A DNA stretch of 64,000 nt from Trileptium ribeirensis. Its lineage: Eukaryota > Nematoda > Enoplea > Enoplida > Thoracostomopsidae. Each line of letters starts with the position of its first letter. The stretch's first letter is position 1. Below the pieces are notes generated by a model, which saw nothing but the letters and a program-made list of their open reading frames with translations, did not search any database and had not been told where the DNA came from. Both the position numbers and the translations under genes were made by a program. The DNA lies in contig JASANE010012636.1 of the NCBI GenBank assembly GCA_030248225.1, forward strand, positions 62,001 to 126,000, written 5' to 3'. Shown one piece after another: positions 25,358 through 33,625 of this stretch.

Positions 25358-25660
25358 CTACGGATGATAGTGCAGGGGACACACATCTTCCCCGAAGGCG
25401 TTTGCATAGTGATCGAGACAGTAGTCCACCACTATCTCAGGTACTTCGGCAGGATGGAACCACATACATTCATGTGGCTCGTACTGACGTATGTGCTCCA
25501 TTATCGCACACAAAATTGGAATGGCAATCCCAAGATCACCCAATGTCATATCCGCCCAGACCACCGAAATATCGTGAATGAATTCCGGATGATCTAATAT
25601 GATATGCGCTAATGCCATATCAATTGAAATGCTATCATTACAAATAAAGCAGATAGTCAT
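25358..25660 (-). CDS. Maverick minus-strand small zinc-finger protein (100 aa), divergent from PolB
   Basis: The frame is open on the minus strand, with the first ATG at 25,660 (MTICFICNDS). It shows one C2H2-like finger, C4-x2-C7-x11-H19-x4-H24, followed by a Trp- and His-containing acidic region ending VCPLHYHP. It is transcribed away from the polymerase gene, the typical layout of a regulatory gene in a compact virus. The minus-strand word ACATGAAGTG, 8 of 10 matches to the element's ACATGAAAAG motif, begins 43 bp upstream of this ATG. I do not recognise the family. A DNA- or RNA-binding role is only inferred from the finger. Confidence 0.55.
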   Translation of the reverse strand: MTICFICNDSISIDMALAHIILDHPEFIHDISVVWADMTLGDLGIAIPILCAIMEHIRQYEPHECMWFHPAEVPEIVVDYCLDHYANAFGEDVCPLHYHP

Positions 25661-25831
25661 ATTTATATTATCTAAAATATAAAAATTCACATGCACTTCA
25701 TGTGCTTACTCACATGTATGCTAAATGTTAATCACATGAAAATACCTTCTAGAAGTTACGCTTCGCTGATTTTATTTACGCTTCACTGATTATTATAGCT
25801 TGAGGCTATGTGTAGGTGTACATCAAAAGGG

Positions 25832-25838
25832 TATATAA
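25832..25838 (+). promoter_or_regulatory. TATA box of the polymerase gene
   Basis: TATATAA begins 41 bp upstream of the PolB ATG (25,873), at the distance where most other Maverick genes carry ACATGAAAAG instead. No copy of that motif lies in this window for PolB; the nearest variant, ACATGAAAAT, is 139 bp upstream of the ATG. Confidence 0.6.
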
Positions 25839-25872
25839 GTTGCTGTAATTTTCGAGTTTTCATCAGTTTACT

Positions 25873-28800
25873 ATGACGCTAATATCAGAAGTGTTTGGTT
25901 TTATGTTGTTTTTACTTTCTCAACCTCTCAGAGGCTTTCTTGAAAGCTACCAAGTTATATCAAGGTATGCTGTTCAAGATCCTGTACAATTTCTACACAG
26001 CAGCAGAAAGCAGTTGGACGCTCTGATTCAACAAAAGCTGGGTCAATGGAACGCGATGAAGGTCTACGTTGGGATGAAAGTCACCTTCGAAAAGGATTTG
26101 GACCCCTCAACTACGATTACGGCAACATTCTCGGCACGGATTCAACGAATTTTCAATTTCGTCAACATATCACGCCAGTCAACAAACATTTTTCAAGAAA
26201 TTATAAATAACATCGATAATTTTGTTCAACGCGGATCTGGCTGGGTCATCAGAAATGTGGACAATCTCGATATTCACCTGGCGAAGTACGTTGGACTTCG
26301 AGGCTCAACCTATGCGGCTCTCCCTAAGTCGGTTCAAGCAAAGAGGGCTATTATTAACGTAGTCAATAATGACAATAAATGCTTCCTTTGGGCTGTACTT
26401 TCTGCCTTATATCCTATTCCAGAAAAAGACCATCCTGAGCGTCAGACTAAATATGAACCGCATCTGAATAATTTAAACTTTAATGGCATAAATTTCCCCG
26501 TAAAAGTATCACATATCGACAAATTCGAAAAACTTAACAATATAGGTATAAGTATATTCACTTGGCATAACAGTAACGTAATACCTTTGCGGATATATGA
26601 AGGTAACTGTAATAAAGTAATAAACCTAATGTTGTACAAACAGCACTACAGTTGGATAAAGGACCTTGATCGACTGCTTTCCACCCAAAGGAATAAAAAA
26701 AGCAAAAAGCACTTTTGCCAACGCTGCCTTATTCCAAAGTATTCTGAAGAAAAGCTCAAGCAGCACTATGAAATGTGCAAGCTCAACCAACCTACTAGGG
26801 TCACATTTCCAAAGGACAAAACGCTTCAATTTCGAAACACTCATAGAATGCTCCGGTCTCCGTATGTTGTATACGCTGATTTTGAATCGTTGCTACTACC
26901 TATTCACTCAGCACAACCATCACCATCCACTTCCTACACTGAAGCATATCAGCGACATCAAGTATGTGGCTACGCTTTCATAGATGTCTTCCAATGCTGT
27001 GACAACACAACGCGTGAGCTTGGAGTCCCTGTTGTTTATCGTGGTGAAAATGCAATTGAACACTTTATTCACAGACTTATCGAATTGGGTAAACAGTATC
27101 AAGATCGCGTAAACAATATAATCCCCCTTGACATGACAAAAGATGACTGGTACCAATTTAAACTCGCAACTGATTGCTTCATTTGTGGAAAAGCATTATT
27201 ATACGACAGAGTCAAGGATCATTGTCATTTATGTGGAAAATTTCGAGGAGCTGCCCATTCTGAGTGCAATATTGGTTACAAACTCAACAGGGATGTGAGC
27301 GTCTTCTTCCACAACCTCCGGAAGTATGATGGTCATATGATTATGCAACAAATTGGTAAAATCACTGCTCAAAATAAACTCTCTCTCGACTGTGTACCCA
27401 AAGGGGCTGAGGATTATTTGTCATTTAAAATCAAACTCAAGCATGAACAGCCCCAAATTCCAACTATCAACGTTCCAGCTATTGATCCAAATAGCCACCT
27501 CGCTCATCTGTTTGCAAAGCATGACTTACTCCAGCCACACAACACTCCACATCTTATTCATAATGTTACCGAAGAAGAACTGTCTGATGACGATGATCTA
27601 GAAATGGATGAAGAAAGCGATGAGGACATTTGCGAGTTTGTTGATAATATGGCCGAAGTGGAGAACACTGAAATCAAGGATGACAAACCAAAAATTAAGA
27701 AATACACCTGGTCCATCCAATTCAAAGATAGCCTACAGTTTCTACCTTCTTCCCTCCAAACGTTGGTCGATAACCTGAAGCAAGGTGGAAACTTTCCAGT
27801 AATGGAAAAACAATTCGGAGATGCGACAACGTTAATGCTTGGCAAAGGTATTTATCCCTATGATTATATGAACAATTGGGATCGTTTCAACGAAAACTGT
27901 CTACCTCCTATACACGAATTTCATAGCAAAATTAACAATGAAAATATATCGGAGGAAGACTACCAGCGTGCTAGAGAAGTTTGGTACAAAATGAATGTTA
28001 AAAATATGGGAGAATACCATGACTTGTACGTGTTAACAGATGTTTTACTGTTATGTGATGTATTTGAAAACTTTAGAACTTTTGCTCTGGAAAATTACAA
28101 ACTGGATCCGGTACACTATATAACACTACCCAGCTTTGGTTGGGATGCCTGTTTAAAACTGTCTGGTGTAAAGCTCCAGTTACTGAGTGATCCTGACATG
28201 TATATGTTTTTTGAACAAGGCATTCGAGGTGGTATTTCTATGATTTCACATCGATATGCCAAAGCAAACAATAAGTATATCGAAAATTTTAATTCATCAA
28301 TAATATCAAGTTATATACTGTACCTGGATGCCAACAATCTTTATGGATGGACTATGGTGCAGAAGTTACCAGTAGATGGTTTTAAGTGGGTTGAGCAATC
28401 GAGGCTGGCTGCCCTAGATTGGTGTAAGGACCAGGATATAGGCTACGTATTAGAAGTAGACCTTGAGTACCCAGAGCATTTACATCATATTCATGCCGAT
28501 TACCCCCTCGCCCCCGAATCCTTAGAAATTGGAGACTCAATGTTATCACCATATTGTAAGGATGTCAAGCATAAGTTTGGTATGAAGAATTCTTCGATTA
28601 AAAAATTAGTACCAAACCTAAGCAACAAAACAAAATATATAGTACATAGCAGAAACCTTAAACTGTATGTTGAGCTAGGTCTTAGAGTAACGAAAATTTA
28701 CAGAGCAATACAGTTCAGGCAAAGCAAATGGATGGAACCTTATATAACCTTCAACACGAAAAAGAGACAAAATGCGAAAAGCACCTTTGAAAAAGATTTG

Positions 28801-29427
28801 TTTAAACTTCTCAATAACGCTGTTTTCGGTAAAACTATGGAAAATGTAAGAGCCTATAGGGACATCCAACTGGTAAATTGCCCTAAAAAATTTTCAAAAT
28901 TAGTTGCTAACCCAAGATATGATGGAAGCACCATTTTCGACGAAAATCTTGTAGCTGTTTCTATGAAAAAGGCAAGCGTATGTCTGTGTAAACCGATATA
29001 CGTCGGGTTTACTGTCCTTGATCTTTCGAAAATGCTTATGTATGATTTCCATTATAATTACATTAAAACTAGGTTCAACTGTCAATTGCTTTTTACCGAC
29101 ACGGATAGTTTATGCTATCATGTGTATTCAGAAGACGTGTATGAGGACATGAAAGAAGATATAAACCTCTTTGATACTAGTGAGTACCCTGAGCAGCACT
29201 TTTTGCATTTTACTGCTAACAAAAAAGTGCTTGGAAAAATGAAGGATGAAACAGCAGGGATCCCTATAGAGGAATTCTGTGGTTTGAAGCCTAAAATGTA
29301 TACCTTCAGAGTGAAAGGTGGGAAGGTTCATAAGAAAGCAAAAGGTGTAAAAAATAACACGCCTAAGTCAGCTGTAACCATGGAAGATTATATAAACACT
29401 CTAAAGGAGACCACACATGCGGCATAA
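25873..29427 (+). CDS. Protein-primed family B DNA polymerase (PolB), frame lost at C-terminus
   Basis: This is the replicative polymerase of Polintons, copying the linear element from a terminal protein. Visible in the 1,184-aa frame: Exo I YADFE (D336, E338), Exo II FFHNLRKYD (479-486), Exo III Y719/D723, motif A YLDANNLYG (D819), motif B KLLNNAVFGKT (978-988) and motif C DTDS (1076-1079). Extra modules are an N-terminal region with DNKCF (C170) and QHY (H258) that may be an OTU-like cysteine-protease fold, a C2HC finger C282-C285-H298-C302, and an endonuclease VII/HNH-like zinc cluster (C435, C438, HCH 450-452, C454, H462, C465) between Exo I and Exo II. All exonuclease and polymerase acidic residues are present. 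The conserved C-terminal tail lies in another frame just downstream, so the frame shown ends wrongly. Confidence 0.95.
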   Translation: MTLISEVFGFMLFLLSQPLRGFLESYQVISRYAVQDPVQFLHSSRKQLDALIQQKLGQWNAMKVYVGMKVTFEKDLDPSTTITATFSARIQRIFNFVNISRQSTNIFQEIINNIDNFVQRGSGWVIRNVDNLDIHLAKYVGLRGSTYAALPKSVQAKRAIINVVNNDNKCFLWAVLSALYPIPEKDHPERQTKYEPHLNNLNFNGINFPVKVSHIDKFEKLNNIGISIFTWHNSNVIPLRIYEGNCNKVINLMLYKQHYSWIKDLDRLLSTQRNKKSKKHFCQRCLIPKYSEEKLKQHYEMCKLNQPTRVTFPKDKTLQFRNTHRMLRSPYVVYADFESLLLPIHSAQPSPSTSYTEAYQRHQVCGYAFIDVFQCCDNTTRELGVPVVYRGENAIEHFIHRLIELGKQYQDRVNNIIPLDMTKDDWYQFKLATDCFICGKALLYDRVKDHCHLCGKFRGAAHSECNIGYKLNRDVSVFFHNLRKYDGHMIMQQIGKITAQNKLSLDCVPKGAEDYLSFKIKLKHEQPQIPTINVPAIDPNSHLAHLFAKHDLLQPHNTPHLIHNVTEEELSDDDDLEMDEESDEDICEFVDNMAEVENTEIKDDKPKIKKYTWSIQFKDSLQFLPSSLQTLVDNLKQGGNFPVMEKQFGDATTLMLGKGIYPYDYMNNWDRFNENCLPPIHEFHSKINNENISEEDYQRAREVWYKMNVKNMGEYHDLYVLTDVLLLCDVFENFRTFALENYKLDPVHYITLPSFGWDACLKLSGVKLQLLSDPDMYMFFEQGIRGGISMISHRYAKANNKYIENFNSSIISSYILYLDANNLYGWTMVQKLPVDGFKWVEQSRLAALDWCKDQDIGYVLEVDLEYPEHLHHIHADYPLAPESLEIGDSMLSPYCKDVKHKFGMKNSSIKKLVPNLSNKTKYIVHSRNLKLYVELGLRVTKIYRAIQFRQSKWMEPYITFNTKKRQNAKSTFEKDLFKLLNNAVFGKTMENVRAYRDIQLVNCPKKFSKLVANPRYDGSTIFDENLVAVSMKKASVCLCKPIYVGFTVLDLSKMLMYDFHYNYIKTRFNCQLLFTDTDSLCYHVYSEDVYEDMKEDINLFDTSEYPEQHFLHFTANKKVLGKMKDETAGIPIEEFCGLKPKMYTFRVKGGKVHKKAKGVKNNTPKSAVTMEDYINTLKETTHAA

Positions 29428-29581
29428 AATGCGCAAAATTGCCAATAAGCAACATGAGTTGTATACAGTTGAACAAAACAAAATAAGTTTAAGTGCATAT
29501 GATGATTAGCGATATCTTTTGTTAGATGGTGTAACCTCCGTGCCATATGGCCATTGTGATATAATGGATTGTTGTGATTAA
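29417..29581 (+). pseudogene. Out-of-frame C-terminal tail of PolB
   Basis: Starting near 29,417, in the +1 frame relative to the main polymerase frame, the translation contains HELYTVEQNKI and YLLLDGVTSVPYGH, the characteristic end of Maverick polymerases. An in-frame TAG at 29,507-29,509 interrupts it between SAYDD and RYLLL. The polymerase gene therefore has two lesions, a frameshift near 29,415 and a nonsense codon. The domain core upstream is unaffected. Confidence 0.8.
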
Positions 29582-29758
29582 ATGTTTTGTGTGTTATGCT
29601 ATGTTTTATAAGTAAATGAGTTTACGTCATTAACACTGGTATATCTTATATTTCGCAACGAAACAGAGTACATAAGAACATATAAAATACTCTAACATAA
29701 TTGCGGGATACAAATCACCCAAGAGAAAGTATGTGTCTTGTATCCTACAATTTTAAAA
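29582..29758. other. Short Maverick spacer after PolB
   Basis: This is AT-rich sequence between the end of the polymerase tail and the first late-type promoter motif. I see no coding signal. Signals for 3'-end formation of the polymerase transcript would lie here, but none could be identified with confidence. Confidence 0.4.
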
Positions 29759-29768
29759 ACATGAAAAG
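29759..29768 (+). promoter_or_regulatory. ACATGAAAAG motif 1 (membrane protein gene)
   Basis: Exact 10-bp match beginning 36 bp upstream of the ATG at 29,795. Its internal ATG is out of frame with that gene. Confidence 0.7.
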
Positions 29769-29794
29769 AGAAATTAATTTAGTATCTTATAGTC

Positions 29795-30409
29795 ATGGAA
29801 TCTAAAACAGTATCCTTCACTGAACCGTTAGAGGAGCTGTCGTACGAAAACGCTGGTAACTGTGGAAAAAAGTTTGATTTGAAAAAGGTCGTGGTTATAA
29901 TCGGAACCCTTTTAACAACTATAGTTTTAGAAGCTGGGTTTTTAATTGATAAACATAAAAAAGACAATTGCGTTGAAGGTATATCGTTAAATGGTCCCTT
30001 ATGTTTTGAAGATTGGACCAAGCCTCCCATTGAGTCATGGTATCCTGAACGAGGCTACAATATACACTGGGTTAATAGAGGTACGGAGAATTTGCAGTTT
30101 GAAATTATACTGCATCTACCTCGTACAGCAACTCTGTGGAGTGAAAAAGTACTCTATATATTTGATATTTCTGAACATTTATTCAAAACATTTATAGTAC
30201 CATATAGTAACCTATTAGTTCTAATTCAAACTGGTAGTGACTACCGCGGATTTTATATAATAAACTGTAATATCGGCTATACATTTGTATCTAAATTAGC
30301 TACATTTGATTTAAGTAGCGTAATTAAGAACCGTCTTATTCGAGTAAATATTAAGAATGCTAACGTATTCCTTCCACGCTCTAACGAAACATCGACAGTA
30401 CGAAAATAG
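29795..30409 (+). CDS. Maverick membrane protein, 204 aa, unknown function
   Basis: The frame is intact and starts MESKTVSFTEPLEEL. A charged N-terminal segment of about 27 residues (ending GKKFDLKK) precedes one hydrophobic span, VVVIIGTLLTTIVLEAGFLI (about 32-51). The remaining 150 residues are a beta-strand-like, Cys-containing domain (CVEG, PLCFEDW, YIINCNIGY). The topology suggests a single-pass type II protein with the C-terminal domain outside the cytosol. I do not recognise the family; a virion surface or membrane role is only a guess. The gene is preceded by a correctly spaced promoter motif and lies between PolB and integrase. Confidence 0.65.
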   Translation: MESKTVSFTEPLEELSYENAGNCGKKFDLKKVVVIIGTLLTTIVLEAGFLIDKHKKDNCVEGISLNGPLCFEDWTKPPIESWYPERGYNIHWVNRGTENLQFEIILHLPRTATLWSEKVLYIFDISEHLFKTFIVPYSNLLVLIQTGSDYRGFYIINCNIGYTFVSKLATFDLSSVIKNRLIRVNIKNANVFLPRSNETSTVRK

Positions 30410-30486
30410 TGTCACATCCTGGTTTATTCTAACAGAAGAATCAAGATTTTGGATAATTGAAGAATGTTTGAAGAAATACTCAACCA

Positions 30487-30644
30487 TGAAATATATCGGA
30501 AATGATGAATTTGTACTAGAAAAGCAGTTTGATGACATTGTTGGTGTTGTAATGCCTAGCGGAATTTTAACCAAAACAGCTCGTATAGTATATGATGTGT
30601 GTAAACATAAAATTATTACATGTTATCCAATAAAACAAACATGA
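30487..30644 (+). CDS. Possible small Maverick protein (52 aa from an internal start)
   Basis: A frame open from 30,357, overlapping the membrane-protein gene, continues to 30,644. The first ATG clear of that gene is at 30,487 (MKYIGNDEFVLEKQF). The translation is balanced and contains TKTARIVYDVCKHK but has no family I recognise. No ACATGAAAAG motif lies at the expected distance upstream, which weakens the call. It may instead be a decayed longer gene. Confidence 0.3.
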
Positions 30645-30648
30645 AAAG
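30639..30648 (+). promoter_or_regulatory. ACATGAAAAG motif 2 (integrase gene)
   Basis: Exact match beginning 38 bp upstream of the integrase start chosen at 30,677. Confidence 0.7.
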
Positions 30649-30676
30649 CTTTGTTTTTATTTATCTAGAAACCAGA

Positions 30677-31739
30677 ATGAAACTGAGTGAAATTTATTAT
30701 AATCATAAAAACCCAGCCTCGTACGGAAGTATCAATAGACTATGGCTAGCTGCCAAGAAACATGGGTACAAAAAAAAGCAAGTTGTTGAATGGCTACAGG
30801 CACAAGACACCTATACCTTACATAAACCTAAACGCAAGCAATTTAGACGAGTTTGAACTGTAGTTAAAGGTCTCAATGATCTTTGTGCAAATTGATTTAG
30901 CTGATATGTCAAATATTTCTAAATACAATGAGGGTTTCAAGTACTTGTTAGTTGTTATCGATGCATTATCAAAATTCCTACGACTATCTCCAATAAAGTC
31001 AAAGACATCTAATTCGGTTTGTGAAGTCATGGAAAACATGTTTCAACAGCAAACACCCACACATATTTTCTCTGATCGAGGAACGGAATTTGTGAATATA
31101 AAATTTCAAAATCTCTGCAAACGCTACAAAGTTATTTATTATACTGCTCAAAATGTTGAAACTAAGGCAGCCATGGCAGAAAGATGTATTCGAACCATAA
31201 AATCCAAACTATACAAATACCTAACAAAACATAATACGTATCGTTACATCGATGTAATACAAGATATTGTAGACAACTACAATCATACAAAAAACCGTTA
31301 CGGCTTCCGCCCTGTTGATGTTACCACACAAAACCAATCTGATATACTGCAAATACTTCATCCATCAATACCACATCGCCAAATTAACTACAAATTTAAG
31401 CTGAATGACTCTGTACGGGTAGCTGGGAATCAGTATGTTTTTGAAAAGGGGTACCGTCCACAATGGTCCCAAGAAGTCTTTTACATTACTAATCGTATAC
31501 CATCTGATCCTCCTCGGTACAAAATTTCAGATTACCATGGAGAAAATATTTTGGGTACCTGGTATGAACCTGAGTTGCAACAAGTTCGTGTAGGACACAC
31601 CTTCAAAGTGGAAAAAATACTACGAAAAAGGACTGCTAAAGATGGTACTCGCCAGTATTTTGTAAAATGGCTGGGATATCCTAAAAAGTTCAACAGCTGG
31701 GTTAACGAAAAAGACATGGAAAGGGTAGAGACAACTTAA
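30677..31739 (+). pseudogene. Chromodomain integrase (c-IN), broken by a stop and a frameshift
   Basis: This is a retroviral-type DDE integrase of the Polinton class, which inserts element DNA and creates the 6-bp duplication. The N-terminal part, 30,677-30,853 (YYNHKNPASYG...KKKQVVEWL), is cut by TGA at 30,854-30,856. The remainder, 30,876-31,739, lies in another frame, with a shift between about 30,880 and 30,890. In the 287-aa downstream frame the catalytic acids are visible: D7 (IDLAD), D67 (FSDRGTEF) and E102 (AERCIRTIK). The last ~45 residues form a chromodomain (FKVEKILRKR...FVKWLGYP...SWV) typical of Polinton integrases. The catalytic core is intact but cannot be joined to the N-terminal domain as the sequence stands. 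Confidence 0.9.
31714..31723 (+). promoter_or_regulatory. ACATGGAAAG, one-mismatch late motif (ATPase gene)
   Basis: Nine of ten bases match ACATGAAAAG. It begins 34 bp upstream of the ATPase ATG and lies inside the 3' end of the integrase frame. Confidence 0.6.
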
Positions 31740-31747
31740 TATGAAAA

Positions 31748-32365
31748 ATGGAAGCAATTCCTCTAGAAGTTCCTTTCACCTGTATAGTATCTGGAGCCAC
31801 AGGAGTTGGTAAAACACATCTAGTGGCTGAATTACTACGCAGGAACCTATTTGATAAATCATTTGATAAAATTATCTGGTGTTACGGTATGATGCAACCA
31901 TTATACCACAAGTTAGGGAAAGAAATAACGACTTTAAAGTTTGAAGAAGGGTTTCCCGACAGTTTAGAACATTACGATGGGCATTCACTCTACATTTTGG
32001 ATGACTTAATGGAATATTCAAACGATAAAACCCTTGCAACTATGTTTACTAAAATGAGGCATGCAAACATTAGTACCATTTTTATCGTACAAAACTTTTA
32101 TCATTCTGGAAAGTACATGACTGAAATTTCGAGAAATGCTCAGTACTTATTCTTGTTTCCAAACCCTCGTTCAAAATCAATGATTGCGACTCTTGGAAGA
32201 CAAATATGGCCTCTTAAACCTAACTTTTTGTCTACAGCATTTGAAATGGCAACTAATAGGAAGCCATACAGTTATTTGATGATTGATCTTAAGCCAAATA
32301 CACCTGAAGAATTGCGTGTTAGAGAAAATATTTTTGGACAAACTGCAGTATACAAACCAACATGA
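31748..32365 (+). CDS. FtsK/HerA (A32-like) genome-packaging ATPase, 205 aa
   Basis: Predicted DNA-packaging ATPase that would load element DNA into a capsid, as in PRD1-adenovirus-lineage viruses. The Walker A motif is VSGATGVGKTHL (about residues 13-24) and the Walker B motif is SLYILDDLM (about 80-88). An MFTKMRHANISTIFIVQNFY block with a sensor-type Gln and an FLFPNPRSKSM block follow. Length is typical for the family and the frame is intact. The stop codon overlaps the ATG of the next promoter motif (ATGA). Confidence 0.92.
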   Translation: MEAIPLEVPFTCIVSGATGVGKTHLVAELLRRNLFDKSFDKIIWCYGMMQPLYHKLGKEITTLKFEEGFPDSLEHYDGHSLYILDDLMEYSNDKTLATMFTKMRHANISTIFIVQNFYHSGKYMTEISRNAQYLFLFPNPRSKSMIATLGRQIWPLKPNFLSTAFEMATNRKPYSYLMIDLKPNTPEELRVRENIFGQTAVYKPT

Positions 32366-32369
32366 AAAG
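32360..32369 (+). promoter_or_regulatory. ACATGAAAAG motif 3 (small Polinton protein gene)
   Basis: Exact match overlapping the ATPase stop codon. It begins 35 bp upstream of the ATG at 32,395, which argues for that ATG over the in-frame ATG inside the motif at 32,362. Confidence 0.65.
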
Positions 32370-32394
32370 GTTTATTGGAATGCCGTGTGTGAAG

Positions 32395-32697
32395 ATGGAG
32401 CGACATTCTTCAACAATCTCATTGGCATATGCCCTAGTAAGAACTGACCGCCGATGCCTTAAAAGCTTTATGAAGGTTGCCCCTCGTTCATTAATTAGGT
32501 CATTAAGCGAAATTTGCTACAACATTTTATACGGTAATTTTCCTTTGACGCCTCAGCAGATAAAACAGTTACGCAGGCAGCGTACTGCAATTTACCGACT
32601 GGCATCTATGAAACTATCTGATAACATGAAAAGACAACACATTACCATAGACCTTCTCAAAGCATTGATTGCAATATGGCCAAGCGATACCTATTAG
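32395..32697 (+). CDS. Conserved small basic Polinton protein, 100 aa
   Basis: The protein begins MERHSSTISLAYAL from the start chosen by promoter spacing (112 residues if begun at 32,362 are also open). The block ICYNILYGNFPLTPQQIKQL followed by RRQRTAIYRLASMKLS resembles a short, Arg/Lys-rich protein found widely in Polintons and adintoviruses. I suspect a virion core or minor structural role by analogy, not from a motif. The hydrophobic C-terminus (LLKALIAIWP) fits that family's pattern. It overlaps the next gene by 22 bp. Confidence 0.7.
   Translation: MERHSSTISLAYALVRTDRRCLKSFMKVAPRSLIRSLSEICYNILYGNFPLTPQQIKQLRRQRTAIYRLASMKLSDNMKRQHITIDLLKALIAIWPSDTY
32624..32633 (+). promoter_or_regulatory. 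ACATGAAAAG motif 4 (LVP-type protein gene)
   Basis: Exact match inside the previous gene, beginning 52 bp upstream of the ATG at 32,676 and out of frame with it. Confidence 0.6.
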
Positions 32698-33086
32698 TGC
32701 CCCCAAGCTGGCTTGAAAAACAGACGCAAAATGACAATGAGTCCGTGAAAATTAATGTCGATACTGTTGAGGACAAGCCGAAAGAAGAGATTTCAGCTCT
32801 GTTTTCAAAACGTTTGCAATCAAAAGTGAAATTACTCTCCAACCATCTGAAACCCATAAAGCAAGATGCAAATAATCGTGTTGAGTATAATGACGGTTCC
32901 GTAGGTTCCACTCTGTATGATATAATAAGGTATTTAGTAACTGACAGCGGAAAATTTTCTGCCCCTCGTCCAATAGATATTGAGCAATTTCGAACAGAGT
33001 ATATGCAGGGTGTACCAAATGGAGCGTTGGGAAAGGGTAAAGAAGTACATGAAAAGCAAAATATAGATTGGAAACGTTTATATTGA
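32676..33086 (+). CDS. Polinton-type protein with N-terminal K-R-Y-L-L-V-P, 136 aa
   Basis: The N-terminus MAKRYLLVPPSWLEKQ matches the start pattern of a protein regularly found beside the small basic protein in Polintons and adintoviruses. The middle is charged (EDKPKEEISALFSKRLQSKVK) and the C-terminal half contains YDIIRYLVTDSG and PNGALGKGK. Its function is unknown to me; a virion-associated role is plausible from position. The frame is intact and overlaps the preceding gene by 22 bp. Confidence 0.65.
   Translation: MAKRYLLVPPSWLEKQTQNDNESVKINVDTVEDKPKEEISALFSKRLQSKVKLLSNHLKPIKQDANNRVEYNDGSVGSTLYDIIRYLVTDSGKFSAPRPIDIEQFRTEYMQGVPNGALGKGKEVHEKQNIDWKRLY
33047..33056 (+). promoter_or_regulatory. 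ACATGAAAAG motif 5 (NADAR gene)
   Basis: Exact match inside the previous gene, beginning 45 bp upstream of the ATG at 33,092 and out of frame with it. Confidence 0.65.
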
Positions 33087-33091
33087 TCGAT

Positions 33092-33625
33092 ATGTCGACT
33101 ACATTCAAAATTTGTGAATCGAAAGATGGACGACCCTTGGCCTTGTTTGCCACTGGTTATTGTCCGCTGAGCAGTGTACATGTTGCTGATTTCAAAGTGA
33201 ACGACATGACATATAGCAGCATTCAACAGTATTACGAGTCAGAAAAAGCTAACTACTTTAACTGTTATGAAGCTAGATATGAAATTTTGATGGAGCGTTC
33301 TCCAAAGAAAATAATAAACATTGGCGATAATCTGAAATTTTTTGAGCAACCGGAATGGGACAAGGTAAAGTATGACGTCATCCTCAAGGCAATGGAGGCT
33401 AAAGCTAATCAACATAATGCTACCTATGATTTGCTGATGTCTACAAATAATGCTGTGATTGCGGAGGCAAGCAAATTTGGCTATGGAATTGGATTATATA
33501 TAGCAGATACAAACGTAAATGACACTAGTCTATGGACTAGAGACAATTGGTACGGTCGTCTGTGGATGTCAGTTCGCTATGGACTTCAAAATAATCAACT
33601 TAGTGGTAAAGACTGCAACGCATAA
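33092..33625 (+). CDS. NADAR (YbiA-like) domain protein, 177 aa
   Basis: NADAR proteins are N-glycosidases acting on ADP-ribose-type or riboflavin-pathway substrates; some remove ADP-ribose from guanine bases in DNA. The family signature is visible in order: FATGYCPLSSVHVADF, then MTYSSIQQYYESEKA, then WDKVKYDVILKAMEAKANQH, LLMSTNNAVIAEAS, GYGIGL and W...NWYGRLWMSVR. The first helix has QQYY where most members have E-x-x-Y, and the usual W-G-I-G reads Y-G-I-G, so activity needs testing. The start at 33,092 is preferred over 33,068 by promoter spacing and lies 6 bp after the previous stop. It overlaps the TBP-like gene by 47 bp. I know of no standard Polinton gene of this type. Confidence 0.85.
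   Translation: MSTTFKICESKDGRPLALFATGYCPLSSVHVADFKVNDMTYSSIQQYYESEKANYFNCYEARYEILMERSPKKIINIGDNLKFFEQPEWDKVKYDVILKAMEAKANQHNATYDLLMSTNNAVIAEASKFGYGIGLYIADTNVNDTSLWTRDNWYGRLWMSVRYGLQNNQLSGKDCNA
33495..33502 (+). promoter_or_regulatory. Possible TATA box for the TBP-like gene
   Basis: TATATATA (33,495-33,502) lies inside the NADAR gene, 84 bp upstream of the TBP-like ATG at 33,579. The usual ACATGAAAAG motif is absent upstream of this gene. AT-rich words are common here, so support is weak. Confidence 0.3.

Noticed and set aside
26442..29331. Minus-strand and alternative-frame ORFs inside the polymerase gene
   Set aside because: They overlap a strongly supported polymerase frame and show no domain.
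30876..31739. Integrase of a retrovirus or LTR retrotransposon
   Set aside because: No LTRs, gag or reverse transcriptase nearby; location among Polinton genes and the element's TIRs and 6-bp duplication assign it to the Maverick.
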